From positions 1-47,762 of the forward strand of contig NZ_JAFFPK010000137.1 in the NCBI RefSeq assembly GCF_017590215.1: 47,762 nucleotides of DNA, in the 5' to 3' direction. Positions 29,801 to 37,761 of this stretch are shown piece by piece. Within the stretch, counting starts at the first letter, position 1. Every line of letters begins with the position of its first letter. The notes beneath the pieces are model-generated. The model had not been told where the DNA came from and ran no database searches. It saw only the letters and a list, made by a program, of their open reading frames with translations. The stretch is from Clostridium sp. CCUG 7971 (GTDB lineage: Bacteria; Bacillota; Clostridia; Peptostreptococcales; Peptostreptococcaceae). Made by a program: the position numbers and the translations under genes.

Positions 29801-30638
29801 ATCAAAAGGTGAATCTAGAAAATCATCTATAAGTATAGCTAAACCGAGAGTATTTATACCAACATTCCCTGGAACAAACTGTGAATATGATTTATCTAAG
29901 GCTTTTGAAAAAGCAGGAGCAGAAAGTAATATAAGAGTATTTAAAAATCTAAGTGAAAATGATATAAATGAATCTATCGATGCAATAGTTAAAGAAATTA
30001 AAAATTCACAAATAATAATGTTACCTGGAGGATTTAGCGCAGGGGATGAGCCAGATGGTTCAGGTAAATTTATAGCGACTGTATTTAGAAATCCTAAGGT
30101 AGCGGAAGCTGTAAGTGAATTTTTAAATAATAAAGATGGACTTATGCTGGGTATATGTAATGGATTCCAAGCTCTTATAAAACTTGGATTACTACCATAT
30201 GGTGAAATAAGAGAAGCTGATGAAAATGCACCAACTCTTACTTATAACAATATAGGAAGACACCAATCTAAAATTGTTAGAACTAAAATATCATCAAATA
30301 AATCCCCATGGCTAGCTAATACCGAGGTAGGAGATATTCATAATATAGCTATATCTCATGGAGAAGGTAGATTTGTAGCTAATGAAGAAGTTATGAGAAG
30401 TATAATTGACAATGGGCAAATAGCAACTCAATATGTTGATTTTGAAAATAAAGCAACATATGATATAGAATTTAATCCAAATGGTTCATTCTATGGAGTA
30501 GAAGGTATAACTAGTTTAGATGGTAGAATATTTGGAAAGATGGGTCACTCTGAGAGAATCGGAGAAAATGTAATGAAAAATATTATTGGTGAAAAAGATC
30601 AAAAAATATTTGAAGCAGGAGTTAAATACTTTAAATAA
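26835..30638 (+). CDS. purL: FGAM synthase, single-chain PurL
   Basis: This 1267-residue enzyme converts FGAR to FGAM with glutamine and ATP. It is the fused PurS-PurL-PurQ form. Two AIRS-like halves (about 200-970) contain ETHNHPTEIEPFGGAATCLGG and GATGSSKEHSEES. The C-terminal class I amidotransferase (about 1000-1267) has the nucleophile in MLGICNGFQAL and the HGEGRF histidine. No separate purS or purQ is needed or present. Last gene of the operon, with a terminator immediately after. Confidence 0.97.
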   Translation: MLKAISLESDVKRILVEKRKGFDLEARALKKDLIQSLHIDSIENIRILNRYDIEGIDDSVYESACNTIFSEPNLDVVYHETLDIGKSERVFSIEYLPGQYDQRGDWAAQCIQIVNQGIRPIINTAKVYILSGNITDEQFEDIKKYCINPVDSREASLQKPKTLKMETEIPTEVKVLDGFIDLTNDGLESFLSNQGLAMTLGDLNHIQEYFRNIEKRNPTITEIKVLDTYWSDHCRHTTFMTQIEDVKIESGKYTDIINDTYEMYLNSRKNVYEDRQKDICLMDIATIAMKELRKDGKLEDLDISEEINACSINVDVEIDGKIEKYLVMFKNETHNHPTEIEPFGGAATCLGGAIRDPLSGRSYVYQAMRVTGSADPRTTLENTLPGKLMQRKITTEASNGYSSYGNQIGLATGQVSEVYDEDFVAKRMEIGAVIAATPKENVIREVPKNGDIVVLLGGKTGRDGCGGATGSSKEHSEESILTCSAEVQKGDAPNERKIQRFFRNKEVAQMIKRCNDFGAGGVCVAIGEVADSLDINLNLVPKKYEGLDGTEISISESQERMAVVITKENKEKFINLAKEENLEATHVATVTDSGYMRMFWNDKAIVNVKREFLETNGVKQTTKVHVEKVDESNTYFKSNAKDNEFKEISVDMEVSFKDKFINVLSDLNVCSQKGLVEKFDSSIGAGTVIMPFGGKYQATPSQGMVAKIPILNGETNTSTIMTYGYNPKIGKWSPFHGALYAVVESVCKVVAIGGNYKNIRLTLQEYFEKLGYNPSKWGKPFAALLGAYYAQNKLEIPAIGGKDSMSGTFKDIDVPPTLVSFAVDTVDAKHVVSPEFKKYNSKVVMLYTDRLENDVINFDKLKKNLSKINELIHKSKVLSTYALGYGGICEAISKMAFGNKIGFVFENVDNLFSPGYGNIVLELADDDLSILDGYDYIVLGTTSGCDSIVINNENISLNELYKAHCSTLESVFTTKADTITEKIETINYVSKGESRKSSISIAKPRVFIPTFPGTNCEYDLSKAFEKAGAESNIRVFKNLSENDINESIDAIVKEIKNSQIIMLPGGFSAGDEPDGSGKFIATVFRNPKVAEAVSEFLNNKDGLMLGICNGFQALIKLGLLPYGEIREADENAPTLTYNNIGRHQSKIVRTKISSNKSPWLANTEVGDIHNIAISHGEGRFVANEEVMRSIIDNGQIATQYVDFENKATYDIEFNPNGSFYGVEGITSLDGRIFGKMGHSERIGENVMKNIIGEKDQKIFEAGVKYFK

Positions 30639-30644
30639 TAAATA

Positions 30645-30679
30645 AAAAGCTGGGCTAGATTTATAGTTCAGCCTTTTTT
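30645..30679 (+). terminator. pur operon terminator
   Basis: AAAAAGCTGGGCTA pairs with TAGTTCAGCCTTTTT, with two G-U pairs and a 6-base loop, followed by T. Confidence 0.8.
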
Positions 30680-30773
30680 ATATACTTTTTAGAATATATA
30701 AAAAATTTAAAAATTATGTATATAGAATAAATTTTACAATTTAATCAAAGTATAACTACTATAGATTCTTGTA

Positions 30774-30809
30774 TTAAAATGTTTCATAGTAATTATTTTA
30801 AAATGTTTC
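30774..30809. repeat. 12-bp direct repeat upstream of the MFS gene
   Basis: TTAAAATGTTTC occurs at 30774-30785 and again at 30798-30809, exactly 24 bases apart start to start, so both copies face roughly the same side of the helix. A tandem operator is plausible. The regulator is unknown. Confidence 0.45.
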
Positions 30810-30875
30810 TTAATGAAGCCAGGCAAAAAATCTACCTAAAAATTTAAATTTTTAAATTAAAAAGGAGTTATCAAC

Positions 30876-32162
30876 ATGATTGAAATGAGAAGTCAAAGTA
30901 GAGAAAATAGGTTTATGTTTGGATGGTTAGTAGTTATTGGATGTATGATTATACAGGCAATACCTTTCGGAGTAGCATCTAATATACATCCTCAATTTAT
31001 AAGTTATGTAGTAGAAGGTGAAGGGTTTACACTTGCACAATTTTCTTTGATGTTTACAATAGGTACTATAGCATCTTCTATAGCATCACCTTTAATAGGT
31101 AAGGGATTTAATAAATATCCAGCCAAGCTAATATTTGTAATAGGATCTATACTTTCTGGTGGAGGAATATTATTACTGGCATTTTCTCACGAACTATGGA
31201 TGTTTTATTTAGGTTATTCAGTATCTCAAATTGGTACAATTGCTATATCTTCTATAGGAGTACCTCTTTTAATAACAGCATGGTTTGATGATGATACAAA
31301 AGGTAAAGCTATGGGGTTAGCATTTGCAGGTGGATCTATAGGGAATATATTTTTACAACAAGCTGTAGTTCGTATATTAGCTAACTATGGTTATGGTAAG
31401 GCTTATTTGTGGTTTTCTATATTATCTTTAATAGTAGGAGTAGCGACATCTTTATTATTAATAAGAATGCCTAAAGATGAAAGTGAGACTATAAAAAGTA
31501 AAGCAAATAAGGCTAAAATAAAAGAAAAAACACATATTTCTGTGGACTGGGGATATACATTTGGCGAAGTTAAAAGTATGGCATCATATTGGATTTATGC
31601 AGTAGGATTTATATTTATAGGTATATATGTATCAGCACTAGCTGTTCAATACCCAGCATACTTGAGATTTATAGGTTTTGCACCGTCTTCTTTAGCTATG
31701 GTAGGATCGTTATTTGCACTTGCTTCTTTATTAGGAAATATTATAGGTGGTATGCTATTTGACAAAATTGGAATGATTAAAACTATGATTATAGGATTTA
31801 TATTGGCGTCTTTAGCATGTATATGTCTAATACTTTCACCTCAAGTGCCAATACTAGCATATGTTTTTGCTACAAGTAAAGGACTTTCAGTGTTTGCTTA
31901 TATGATAGCACCTTCTTATTTAGCAGGTTCCTTATTTGGGAAAAAAGATTTTGGGACGATATTAGCTGTAAGTAATATATTCTTTGCAATAGGATTTGCT
32001 TGTGGTTCAACATTATTTGGTATAATTGTTGATAGTATGGGATATATAGTTGCATGGCCAGCTATGTTAGTATCAATAATAATAGGATATGTAATGGTAT
32101 TATCAGTAATAAAAAGAATGTCTGAATTGAATAAAGATAGGATAGCAAAATTACAAAAATAA
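30876..32162 (+). CDS. Major facilitator superfamily transporter
   Basis: This 428-residue protein has 12 predicted membrane segments in two halves, with the central loop (about 205-230, rich in Lys and Glu) separating them. GWLVVIGCMIIQAIPFG at the N-terminus and the FTIGTIASSIASPLIGKGFNKYPAK segment resemble the oxalate/formate antiporter (OFA)-like branch. AAAGGAG stands ahead of the ATG. It is a single-gene unit between terminators; a tandem repeat lies upstream. The substrate cannot be assigned; a purine-related role is not implied by proximity alone. Confidence 0.85.
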   Translation: MIEMRSQSRENRFMFGWLVVIGCMIIQAIPFGVASNIHPQFISYVVEGEGFTLAQFSLMFTIGTIASSIASPLIGKGFNKYPAKLIFVIGSILSGGGILLLAFSHELWMFYLGYSVSQIGTIAISSIGVPLLITAWFDDDTKGKAMGLAFAGGSIGNIFLQQAVVRILANYGYGKAYLWFSILSLIVGVATSLLLIRMPKDESETIKSKANKAKIKEKTHISVDWGYTFGEVKSMASYWIYAVGFIFIGIYVSALAVQYPAYLRFIGFAPSSLAMVGSLFALASLLGNIIGGMLFDKIGMIKTMIIGFILASLACICLILSPQVPILAYVFATSKGLSVFAYMIAPSYLAGSLFGKKDFGTILAVSNIFFAIGFACGSTLFGIIVDSMGYIVAWPAMLVSIIIGYVMVLSVIKRMSELNKDRIAKLQK

Positions 32163-32164
32163 AT

Positions 32165-32197
32165 AAAAAAACTATCTCAAAATTTGAGATAGTTTTT
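32165..32197. terminator. Bidirectional terminator
   Basis: AACTATCTCAAA and TTTGAGATAGTT form a near-continuous palindrome flanked by A6 and T6, so it can end both the MFS transcript and the converging bL25-like transcript. Confidence 0.88.
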
Positions 32198-32204
32198 TAT
32201 TTAT

Positions 32205-32477
32205 TTAAACTAATTTAAAATCTATATGTAAACATTCATCTTTAATTCCATCTATTTGTACATCTGTAATTATGCAGTTATATAAATCACCATTTAAATT
32301 TAATTCAATAGAACCTTTATGATTATTAGACTCAACTAATCTTTTAAAATCAGTTTTATATACTTCTATAGGAACACTTTTATCTAATTTAGAACTATAA
32401 ATTATAGCTGGAATGTAACCTCTAGCTCTTACAAATCTAGTTTTTTCATTTAAATCTCTACTTGATACGTTTAACAT
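32205..32477 (-). CDS. bL25-like ribosomal protein (short form)
   Basis: This 90-residue protein matches the L25/Ctc beta-barrel domain. VSSRDLNEKTRFVRARGYIPAIIYS corresponds to the conserved R-x-RG-IPAVIYG region, SIELNLNGDLYNCIITDVQID to the central strands, and HIDFKLV to the H-DF end. It lacks the long C-terminal extension of Bacillus Ctc and so resembles the E. coli short form that binds 5S rRNA. AAGGGGGAT precedes the ATG on the minus strand. It is a lone gene; bL25 in this group may be stress-related, which is inference. Confidence 0.8.
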   Translation of the reverse strand: MLNVSSRDLNEKTRFVRARGYIPAIIYSSKLDKSVPIEVYKTDFKRLVESNNHKGSIELNLNGDLYNCIITDVQIDGIKDECLHIDFKLV

Positions 32478-32653
32478 TTTTATCCCCCTTGGTAAATTAT
32501 TATAAAGCTTGTTTCCTTTAATAAATCATATTAAACAAATAGTAAATTTATTCATTGAATTTAAAATAATATATAAATTTTAAAAATTAGAATATATACG
32601 CCTAAAATAAAGAAAATAAGAGTAAATAATTTAGTATAAATGAGGTGGAAAAT

Positions 32654-33676
32654 TTGTTTAAACCTAAAAGGGTAATATTTGAAAAAAATACATTGGAAAC
32701 AGATGTAGGTAAAAATATTTATAATAAAGTTAAGGAAAATAAGGAAACTGATATAATAAAGATTTCATCAAATCATATAAAAGGTTATATACCAGGAGAA
32801 AATCTAAACGAACAATACAAAGAAGGAAAGCAAACTTTAGTAGTTGGAATTAAAAAAAGTTTAAAATTTCAAAGTTGTAAACCTTCTGCACATTATCAAT
32901 TGCCATTAGTAAGTGGATGTATGGGAAGATGTGAGTATTGCTATCTAAATACTCAATTAGGAGATAAACCATTTGTGAGGGTATTTGCCAATGTAGATGA
33001 TATACTAATTCAAGCTAAAAAATATATAGAAGAAAGAAAACCAAGCATAACTATATTTGAAGGAGCTGCAACTTCAGATCCTATACCGGTTGAGCCATAT
33101 ACTCATTCATTAAAAAAGGCAATCGAGTTTTTTGCTAAAGAGGAATACGCAAGATTTAGATTTGTAACAAAATATAATGATATAGATGAACTTATCGGAA
33201 TAGATCATAACAACCATACTGAAATAAGATTTAGTATAAATACAGATAAAGTAATACAGACATATGAACATTATACAGCTTCTATAAATAAAAGAATTGA
33301 AGCTGCTGTAAAGTTAGCTAATGCTGGATATCAGATTGGATTTATAATAGCTCCAGTCTTCCTATATGATGGATGGAAAGAAGAATACTCAAATTTAATA
33401 AAAAGTATAAAATATAAATTGCCAGAAAACTTCAGTGATAAAATTTTATTTGAAGTTATTTCTCATAGATATACAACTAAAGCTAAAAATAGAATATTAG
33501 AAATATTTCCAGAGACTGTATTGCCTATGGATGATGAAAGTAGAAAGTTTAAATATGGTCAATTTGGATATGGAAAATATGTATATGAAAAGGAAGATTT
33601 AAATGATATGAAAGAATTTTTTAAAACTGAAATAGAGAGTACATTTACTAACTTTGAAATAAAATATATTATATAA
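32654..33676 (+). CDS. splB: Spore photoproduct lyase (radical SAM)
   Basis: SPL repairs 5-thyminyl-5,6-dihydrothymine in germinating spores. The cluster motif CMGRCEYCY gives C89, C93, C96 with tyrosines 95 and 97. Downstream, VTKYNDIDELIG, RFSINTDKVIQTYE and KYGQFGYGKYVY are family-typical. Start choice: GTG at 32645 has no ribosome binding site, while TTG at 32654 has AGGTGG five bases upstream and gives the usual N-terminus FKPKRVIFEK. The Bacillus H-donor Cys141 position (EASCTSD) is EGAATSD here. Cys75 in SCKPSAHY matches the alternative donor position reported for Clostridium acetobutylicum SPL. No splA is adjacent. Confidence 0.93.
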   Translation: MFKPKRVIFEKNTLETDVGKNIYNKVKENKETDIIKISSNHIKGYIPGENLNEQYKEGKQTLVVGIKKSLKFQSCKPSAHYQLPLVSGCMGRCEYCYLNTQLGDKPFVRVFANVDDILIQAKKYIEERKPSITIFEGAATSDPIPVEPYTHSLKKAIEFFAKEEYARFRFVTKYNDIDELIGIDHNNHTEIRFSINTDKVIQTYEHYTASINKRIEAAVKLANAGYQIGFIIAPVFLYDGWKEEYSNLIKSIKYKLPENFSDKILFEVISHRYTTKAKNRILEIFPETVLPMDDESRKFKYGQFGYGKYVYEKEDLNDMKEFFKTEIESTFTNFEIKYII

Positions 33677-33708
33677 AAAATTAACGTACTAGAACAAAAT
33701 TGTAGCTC

Positions 33709-33793
33709 TTTGAGTAACATTAGAACTAAAATAACTAAGTATTACCTATAGAAATAATAAATTTCATATTTTATAATAATAGTATTACTCAAA
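33709..33793. repeat. Inverted repeat in the leader of the GGDEF/HD-GYP gene
   Basis: TTTGAGTAA (33709-33717) and TTACTCAAA (33785-33793) are perfect 9-bp inverted arms 67 bases apart. The right arm lies 20 bases ahead of the start codon, so in RNA it could fold close to the ribosome binding site. No known riboswitch signature (including c-di-GMP aptamers) was recognised between the arms. Confidence 0.35.
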
Positions 33794-33813
33794 AGATATG
33801 GGGATGTATATAA

Positions 33814-35580
33814 ATGATAAATGAAATTACTAAATTTGTTTTAGATAATATGCCATTTACAATATGGGTTAAAGATTTAAATAAAAACTTTATTTTCATT
33901 AATCAAGCTTTTAAAAATTTATACAATATAGAAGTAAAGGATTATAAAAGTATAAAGTGCGAAGTATGTGATAAATGTACTATAAGATTAATATGTGATC
34001 AGAAAATAGATGATGTTTTGAAAAGTGGAGAAATATCAAAATTTGAGTTCAAAGCTGGTGGTATAGAAAGCCAGTGCTACATAAGTCCTTACTTTGATGA
34101 AGATAATAAATTAATGGGTGTATTTGGTGTTTTAGTAGATATTACAGAAGTTAAATCTAAACAAAGGCAGTTAGAAGAGAGGGAAAATATATTACGTACT
34201 ATAATAGATACATTGCCGAACTATATTTTTTATAAAGATAAAGATTGTAGATATGTAGGTTACAATAAAAAATGGTCAGATCATTATAAAAAGTTAGGTA
34301 TAAGAAGTATGATAGGGAAAAATGATTTTGAAGTAGAGTCTATTTCAAATAGTTTAGCCTTAAAATATATGAAGCAAGACTTAGAAGCTATGGAATCTAA
34401 AAAAATGATAAGAGACGTGCGTAAAATTACCACACAAGCAGGTGAAAATCGGATTGAAGAAACAATAAAAGTACCTGTAATTAATGAGGATGGAGAAGTT
34501 TGGGGAATTGTAGCTTTATCTACAGATGTTACAGATACAATAGAGCTAAAGGAAAAATTGACAAAATTAAGTTATACAGATAGTTTAACCGGTGCTTATA
34601 ATAGGGCTTGTTTTGAAGAAAAAAAAGAAGAACTAAATAGCTCAAAATATCTTCCGATTGGAGTCATAATGGGAGATGTAAATGGACTAAAATTTGTTAA
34701 TGATACATTTGGTCATTTAGAAGGGGATAAGCTATTAAAAAAGATTACTAGTATCTTAAGAGCAGTAACTTGTAAAAATGATTTTATTTTTAGATGGGGT
34801 GGAGATGAATTTATTATACTTATGCCAAATTGTGATGAAGATAGGTGTGAGCAAGTTATAAATAACATAGTAGACGGTTGCAAAAAATCTGATTTTAAAT
34901 TAATTGAAATGAGCATATCTCTAGGATCATCAATTAAACATTCTTTAGAAGAAAGTATATATGAAAACTTGAAAGAGGCTGAAGAAAAGTTATATAGACA
35001 AAAGTTCCTTCAAGAAAGAAGTATAAGAAGTTCTATAATTTTTTCGCTAAACCAATCATTAAATGAAAAGAATGTAGAGACAGAACAACACACACGAAGA
35101 TTAGTAAACTATGCACGTCAAATAGGAAAGGTATTAAGACTTACTACATCTCAATTGGATGAACTAGCTTTAGTTACAAAACTTCATGATATTGGAAAGA
35201 TTGGAATTAGTGAAGAAATACTATTGAAACCTGGAAAATTAACAAAAGAAGAATATGATATTATAAAAACTCATACGGAAAAAGGATATAGAATATTACA
35301 GGCATCAGGAGAGTTATCTCATGTATCAAAAGGAGTATTAGCTCACCATGAAAGATATGATGGCTTAGGATATCCTTTAGGTCTAAGTAAAGAAGAAATA
35401 CCTATTACATCTAGAATAGTAAATATAGTAGATTCTTATGATGCAATGACTAGTGACAGAGGTTATAATGCTGTAAAAACTAAATCAGAGGCAATAGAAG
35501 AGATAAAAAGGTGTAGTGGCACGCAATTTGATCCTAATATAGCCAAGATATTTATAGAAATATTAGAAAGTGAAGATTAA
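33814..35580 (+). CDS. PAS-PAS-GGDEF-HD-GYP cyclic-di-GMP signalling protein
   Basis: A 588-residue soluble protein. PAS1 (about 5-112) has a cysteine cluster, C49-x2-C52-x2-C55-x5-C61. PAS2 spans about 123-243. The GGDEF domain (about 250-400) keeps an intact GGDEF (329-333) but lacks the RxxD inhibitory site (CKND instead). The HD-GYP domain (about 415-588) has H458-D459, HHERYDG (511-517) and GYP (519-521). The intact motifs suggest both diguanylate cyclase and phosphodiesterase capacity, gated by the PAS sensors. No transmembrane segment is seen. The ligand is unknown; the cysteines could hold a metal, an Fe-S cluster or a redox switch. Confidence 0.9.
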   Translation: MINEITKFVLDNMPFTIWVKDLNKNFIFINQAFKNLYNIEVKDYKSIKCEVCDKCTIRLICDQKIDDVLKSGEISKFEFKAGGIESQCYISPYFDEDNKLMGVFGVLVDITEVKSKQRQLEERENILRTIIDTLPNYIFYKDKDCRYVGYNKKWSDHYKKLGIRSMIGKNDFEVESISNSLALKYMKQDLEAMESKKMIRDVRKITTQAGENRIEETIKVPVINEDGEVWGIVALSTDVTDTIELKEKLTKLSYTDSLTGAYNRACFEEKKEELNSSKYLPIGVIMGDVNGLKFVNDTFGHLEGDKLLKKITSILRAVTCKNDFIFRWGGDEFIILMPNCDEDRCEQVINNIVDGCKKSDFKLIEMSISLGSSIKHSLEESIYENLKEAEEKLYRQKFLQERSIRSSIIFSLNQSLNEKNVETEQHTRRLVNYARQIGKVLRLTTSQLDELALVTKLHDIGKIGISEEILLKPGKLTKEEYDIIKTHTEKGYRILQASGELSHVSKGVLAHHERYDGLGYPLGLSKEEIPITSRIVNIVDSYDAMTSDRGYNAVKTKSEAIEEIKRCSGTQFDPNIAKIFIEILESED

Positions 35581-35714
35581 TATAGATTTATTTTAGGTGA
35601 AACCTCTTAAAGTAGATATAAGTAAACAAACTTGAAAAACATTGCTTTAAGGGGGATTTTTATGTAAAAAAAAGGTAAAACATTATATATAATCAATTTA
35701 AGGGAGAGTAAAGT

Positions 35715-36257
35715 ATGTTGATATATTTAAATTTAATAGATTGCGACGAAGATATCTCAAAGTTTGAACTATTATACAATACATACAGACAAACAATGTT
35801 TTATGTTGCTAATGATATTTTAAAAGATAATCACTTAGCTGAAGACGCAGTACATATGGCATTTTTAAGAATTATTGATAATTTTAATAAAATAGATGAT
35901 ATTAAAAGTCACAAAACGAAAGGTTTAATCGTTATTATAGTAAAGAATATTTCTATTGATATATATAGAAAAAATAAAAGAGAGAGAGAAAAAATAGATT
36001 TACTTGAAAATGAAATATCAATTAATAATACTGAACATATCGAGTCAAGTGAGCTTGGGGAATTAGAAATAGCAATTTCTAAGTTGCCTGAAAAGTATCG
36101 TCAAGTCATATTGTTAAAGTTTAGTCACCATTTTTCCGATAATGAAATAGGGAATATTCTTAAAATAAAACCTGATAATGTAAGAAAAAGAATATCTAGA
36201 GGAAAGGAAAAACTAAAAAGTATTTTAAAAGAAATGCAGGTGTATAATATTGAGTAA
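35715..36257 (+). CDS. ECF-like sigma-70 family sigma factor
   Basis: This 180-residue protein has a sigma region 2 (about 20-90, with YRQTMFYVANDILKDNHLAEDAVHMAFLRI) and region 4 (about 115-175, with LPEKYRQVILLKFSHHFSDNEIGNILKIKPDNVRKRISRGKEKL). It lacks regions 1 and 3, as ECF sigma factors do. GGGAGAG lies ahead of the ATG. Its last codons overlap the next gene by eight bases; that gene encodes a single-pass membrane protein likely to be its anti-sigma factor. A small secreted protein gene follows and may be a target. Confidence 0.88.
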   Translation: MLIYLNLIDCDEDISKFELLYNTYRQTMFYVANDILKDNHLAEDAVHMAFLRIIDNFNKIDDIKSHKTKGLIVIIVKNISIDIYRKNKREREKIDLLENEISINNTEHIESSELGELEIAISKLPEKYRQVILLKFSHHFSDNEIGNILKIKPDNVRKRISRGKEKLKSILKEMQVYNIE

Positions 36258-36951
36258 ATTTGAAATTACAGATGAAATGCTTTATAGGAGTTGTGAAAAT
36301 GTCGAAAACTATTTGCTAGATCAACTACCGAATGAAGATGAATTAAATCATGATTTTTCTGATAAGTTCAATGGAAAAATGAATAAACTGATTAAGTATG
36401 AAAAACGAAATCCGGTAGTGAATAAAATATACAAATATTCAAAAAGTATAGCAGCGATACTAGTTGTTACTACTATAGGGCTATTTACATTAACAATGAG
36501 TGTAGAAGCATTAAGAAATCAATTTTTTGATGTTGTAAAAGAGGTATATGATAAATTTACATCATATGTATTTTCAACTACTGTAGATATTGGTGAAGAC
36601 AGTTTTGAAATTAAAGTTCCTAAATACTTGCCTGAAGGATTTAAAGAGATTGAAAGGTTAGAGGGACCTAATGAAGTAATAATAATTTACAAAAATAATC
36701 ATGGAGAGGAAATAACTTATCAAAATTATAAAATTAATGATGTTCATATAGTTAATGACACAGAGGATATACATAAAGATATAGTATTAGTAAACAATAT
36801 AGAAGCAGAGTATTATGCAAAAGATACTATGAACAAATTAATATGGCATGACGATGAAAAACTGTATAATATAAATTTTCATTCTATGCAGAATTCAAAA
36901 ATAGCTGATAAAAAGAAAGAAATTATAAGTATTGCAGAAAGTATAAAATAA
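36250..36951 (+). CDS. Membrane anti-sigma factor-like protein (DUF4367-like)
   Basis: This 233-residue protein has a cytoplasmic N-terminal part (1-67), one transmembrane segment (about 68-88, AAILVVTTIGLFTLTM), and an extracytoplasmic C-terminal domain (about 115-233) with VPKYLPEGFKEIERLEG and repeated strand patterns typical of DUF4367. The start is TTG at 36250, inside the sigma gene end (8-base overlap). Coupling to the sigma factor and the topology make it a probable anti-sigma factor. The N-terminus lacks a zinc-binding HxxxCxxC, so it is not a ZAS-type domain. Confidence 0.8.
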   Translation: MSKFEITDEMLYRSCENVENYLLDQLPNEDELNHDFSDKFNGKMNKLIKYEKRNPVVNKIYKYSKSIAAILVVTTIGLFTLTMSVEALRNQFFDVVKEVYDKFTSYVFSTTVDIGEDSFEIKVPKYLPEGFKEIERLEGPNEVIIIYKNNHGEEITYQNYKINDVHIVNDTEDIHKDIVLVNNIEAEYYAKDTMNKLIWHDDEKLYNINFHSMQNSKIADKKKEIISIAESIK

Positions 36952-36971
36952 AAAATAAAAATTTATAAAAA

Positions 36972-37019
36972 AATGTCACAAAATGACTTTCAATATCGTT
37001 ATATATGTAAAATGACATT
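36972..37019. promoter_or_regulatory. Promoter region of the secreted protein gene
   Basis: AATGTCA (36972-36978) and TGACATT (37013-37019) are inverted arms flanking TGACTTTC (36984-36991) and CGTTATATA (36997-37005). This spacing is loosely like an ECF promoter. It is the only candidate for control by the neighbouring sigma factor and no equivalent was found upstream of the sigma gene itself. Confidence 0.3.
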
Positions 37020-37033
37020 AGGAGGGGATTTTT

Positions 37034-37465
37034 ATGCGTTTAAAAAAATTAGTTTGTTTTGGTTTAATGCTTTCTTTATTAACATTAAACTTAGGGGCAA
37101 CAAAGACTTTTGCAAGTGAAATTATAGGAGGGGATATAGAATCTCATGATGCTAGATTCAAATATATAGATACTGGTAGTTCTAGGTTATCTATATCAAA
37201 TGGAGTTGCAAATGTATCTTCAACTGTGACAGGACAAAGTATGGTAACTAAGACTGGTCTAACAGTTAGGTTACAGCAATATGTAGATGGAAGATGGAAG
37301 ACTATACAAGCATGGACAACAACATCAAATAGTAAAGCTTGCATGTTATCTAAAACTTATTCAGTAAGAAAAGGATATTCATATAGATTGTTAACAACAC
37401 TTGAAGCATATGTTAACAGTTCTTCAGAAAGACAAGATATAACTAGTAATGTAGTAAAATATTAG
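37034..37465 (+). CDS. Small secreted protein (DUF6147-like)
   Basis: A 143-residue protein with a clear signal peptide (residues 1-27, basic start MRLKK, hydrophobic core, cleavage near TFAS). The mature part is predicted to be beta-rich, with GVANVSSTVTGQS, LTVRLQQYVDGRWKTIQAW and YSVRKGYSYRLLTTLEAYV. This pattern is seen in small exported proteins labelled DUF6147. AGGAGGGG lies ahead of the ATG. It directly follows the sigma/anti-sigma pair and may be part of an envelope-stress response. Confidence 0.72.
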   Translation: MRLKKLVCFGLMLSLLTLNLGATKTFASEIIGGDIESHDARFKYIDTGSSRLSISNGVANVSSTVTGQSMVTKTGLTVRLQQYVDGRWKTIQAWTTTSNSKACMLSKTYSVRKGYSYRLLTTLEAYVNSSSERQDITSNVVKY

Positions 37466-37493
37466 AATATATTAAAATAAAGAAACTATAAAT

Positions 37494-37532
37494 AAAAAAG
37501 GAACTTTATAATAGAGTAAAGTTTCTTTTTTA
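37494..37532 (+). terminator. Terminator after the secreted protein gene
   Basis: AAAAAAGGAACTTTA and TAAAGTTTCTTTTTT form an imperfect stem flanked by A and T runs. The remaining 230 bases up to 37761 are AT-rich with no further element recognised. Confidence 0.8.
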
Positions 37533-37761
37533 TTTATAAGAAATACCTATTAAATGGTAATTTATAATAATGAAACAACTAAAATCATAGAATTAGATTG
37601 TATTATTTTTATCATAATGACGAAATTAAATTCACTTTATTAAGGATTTTTACATTGAGATTAATTTAAGATAAAACAATAAAAAACCTTAGTAATATAA
37701 AATATGTAAATTATATATACTTTTAATAGGATTAATATAATCAACTTTTGGAGGATATATA

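Noticed and set aside
32654-33676. SPL considered catalytically dead because the Bacillus Cys141 position is Ala
   Set aside because: The radical SAM cluster and tyrosines are intact, and an alternative cysteine sits where the clostridial enzyme has its donor.
35581-35714. Possible c-di-GMP or other riboswitch before the sigma gene
   Set aside because: None of the conserved GEMM or other aptamer core strings is present; only a short hairpin and the ATG-TAA element are visible.
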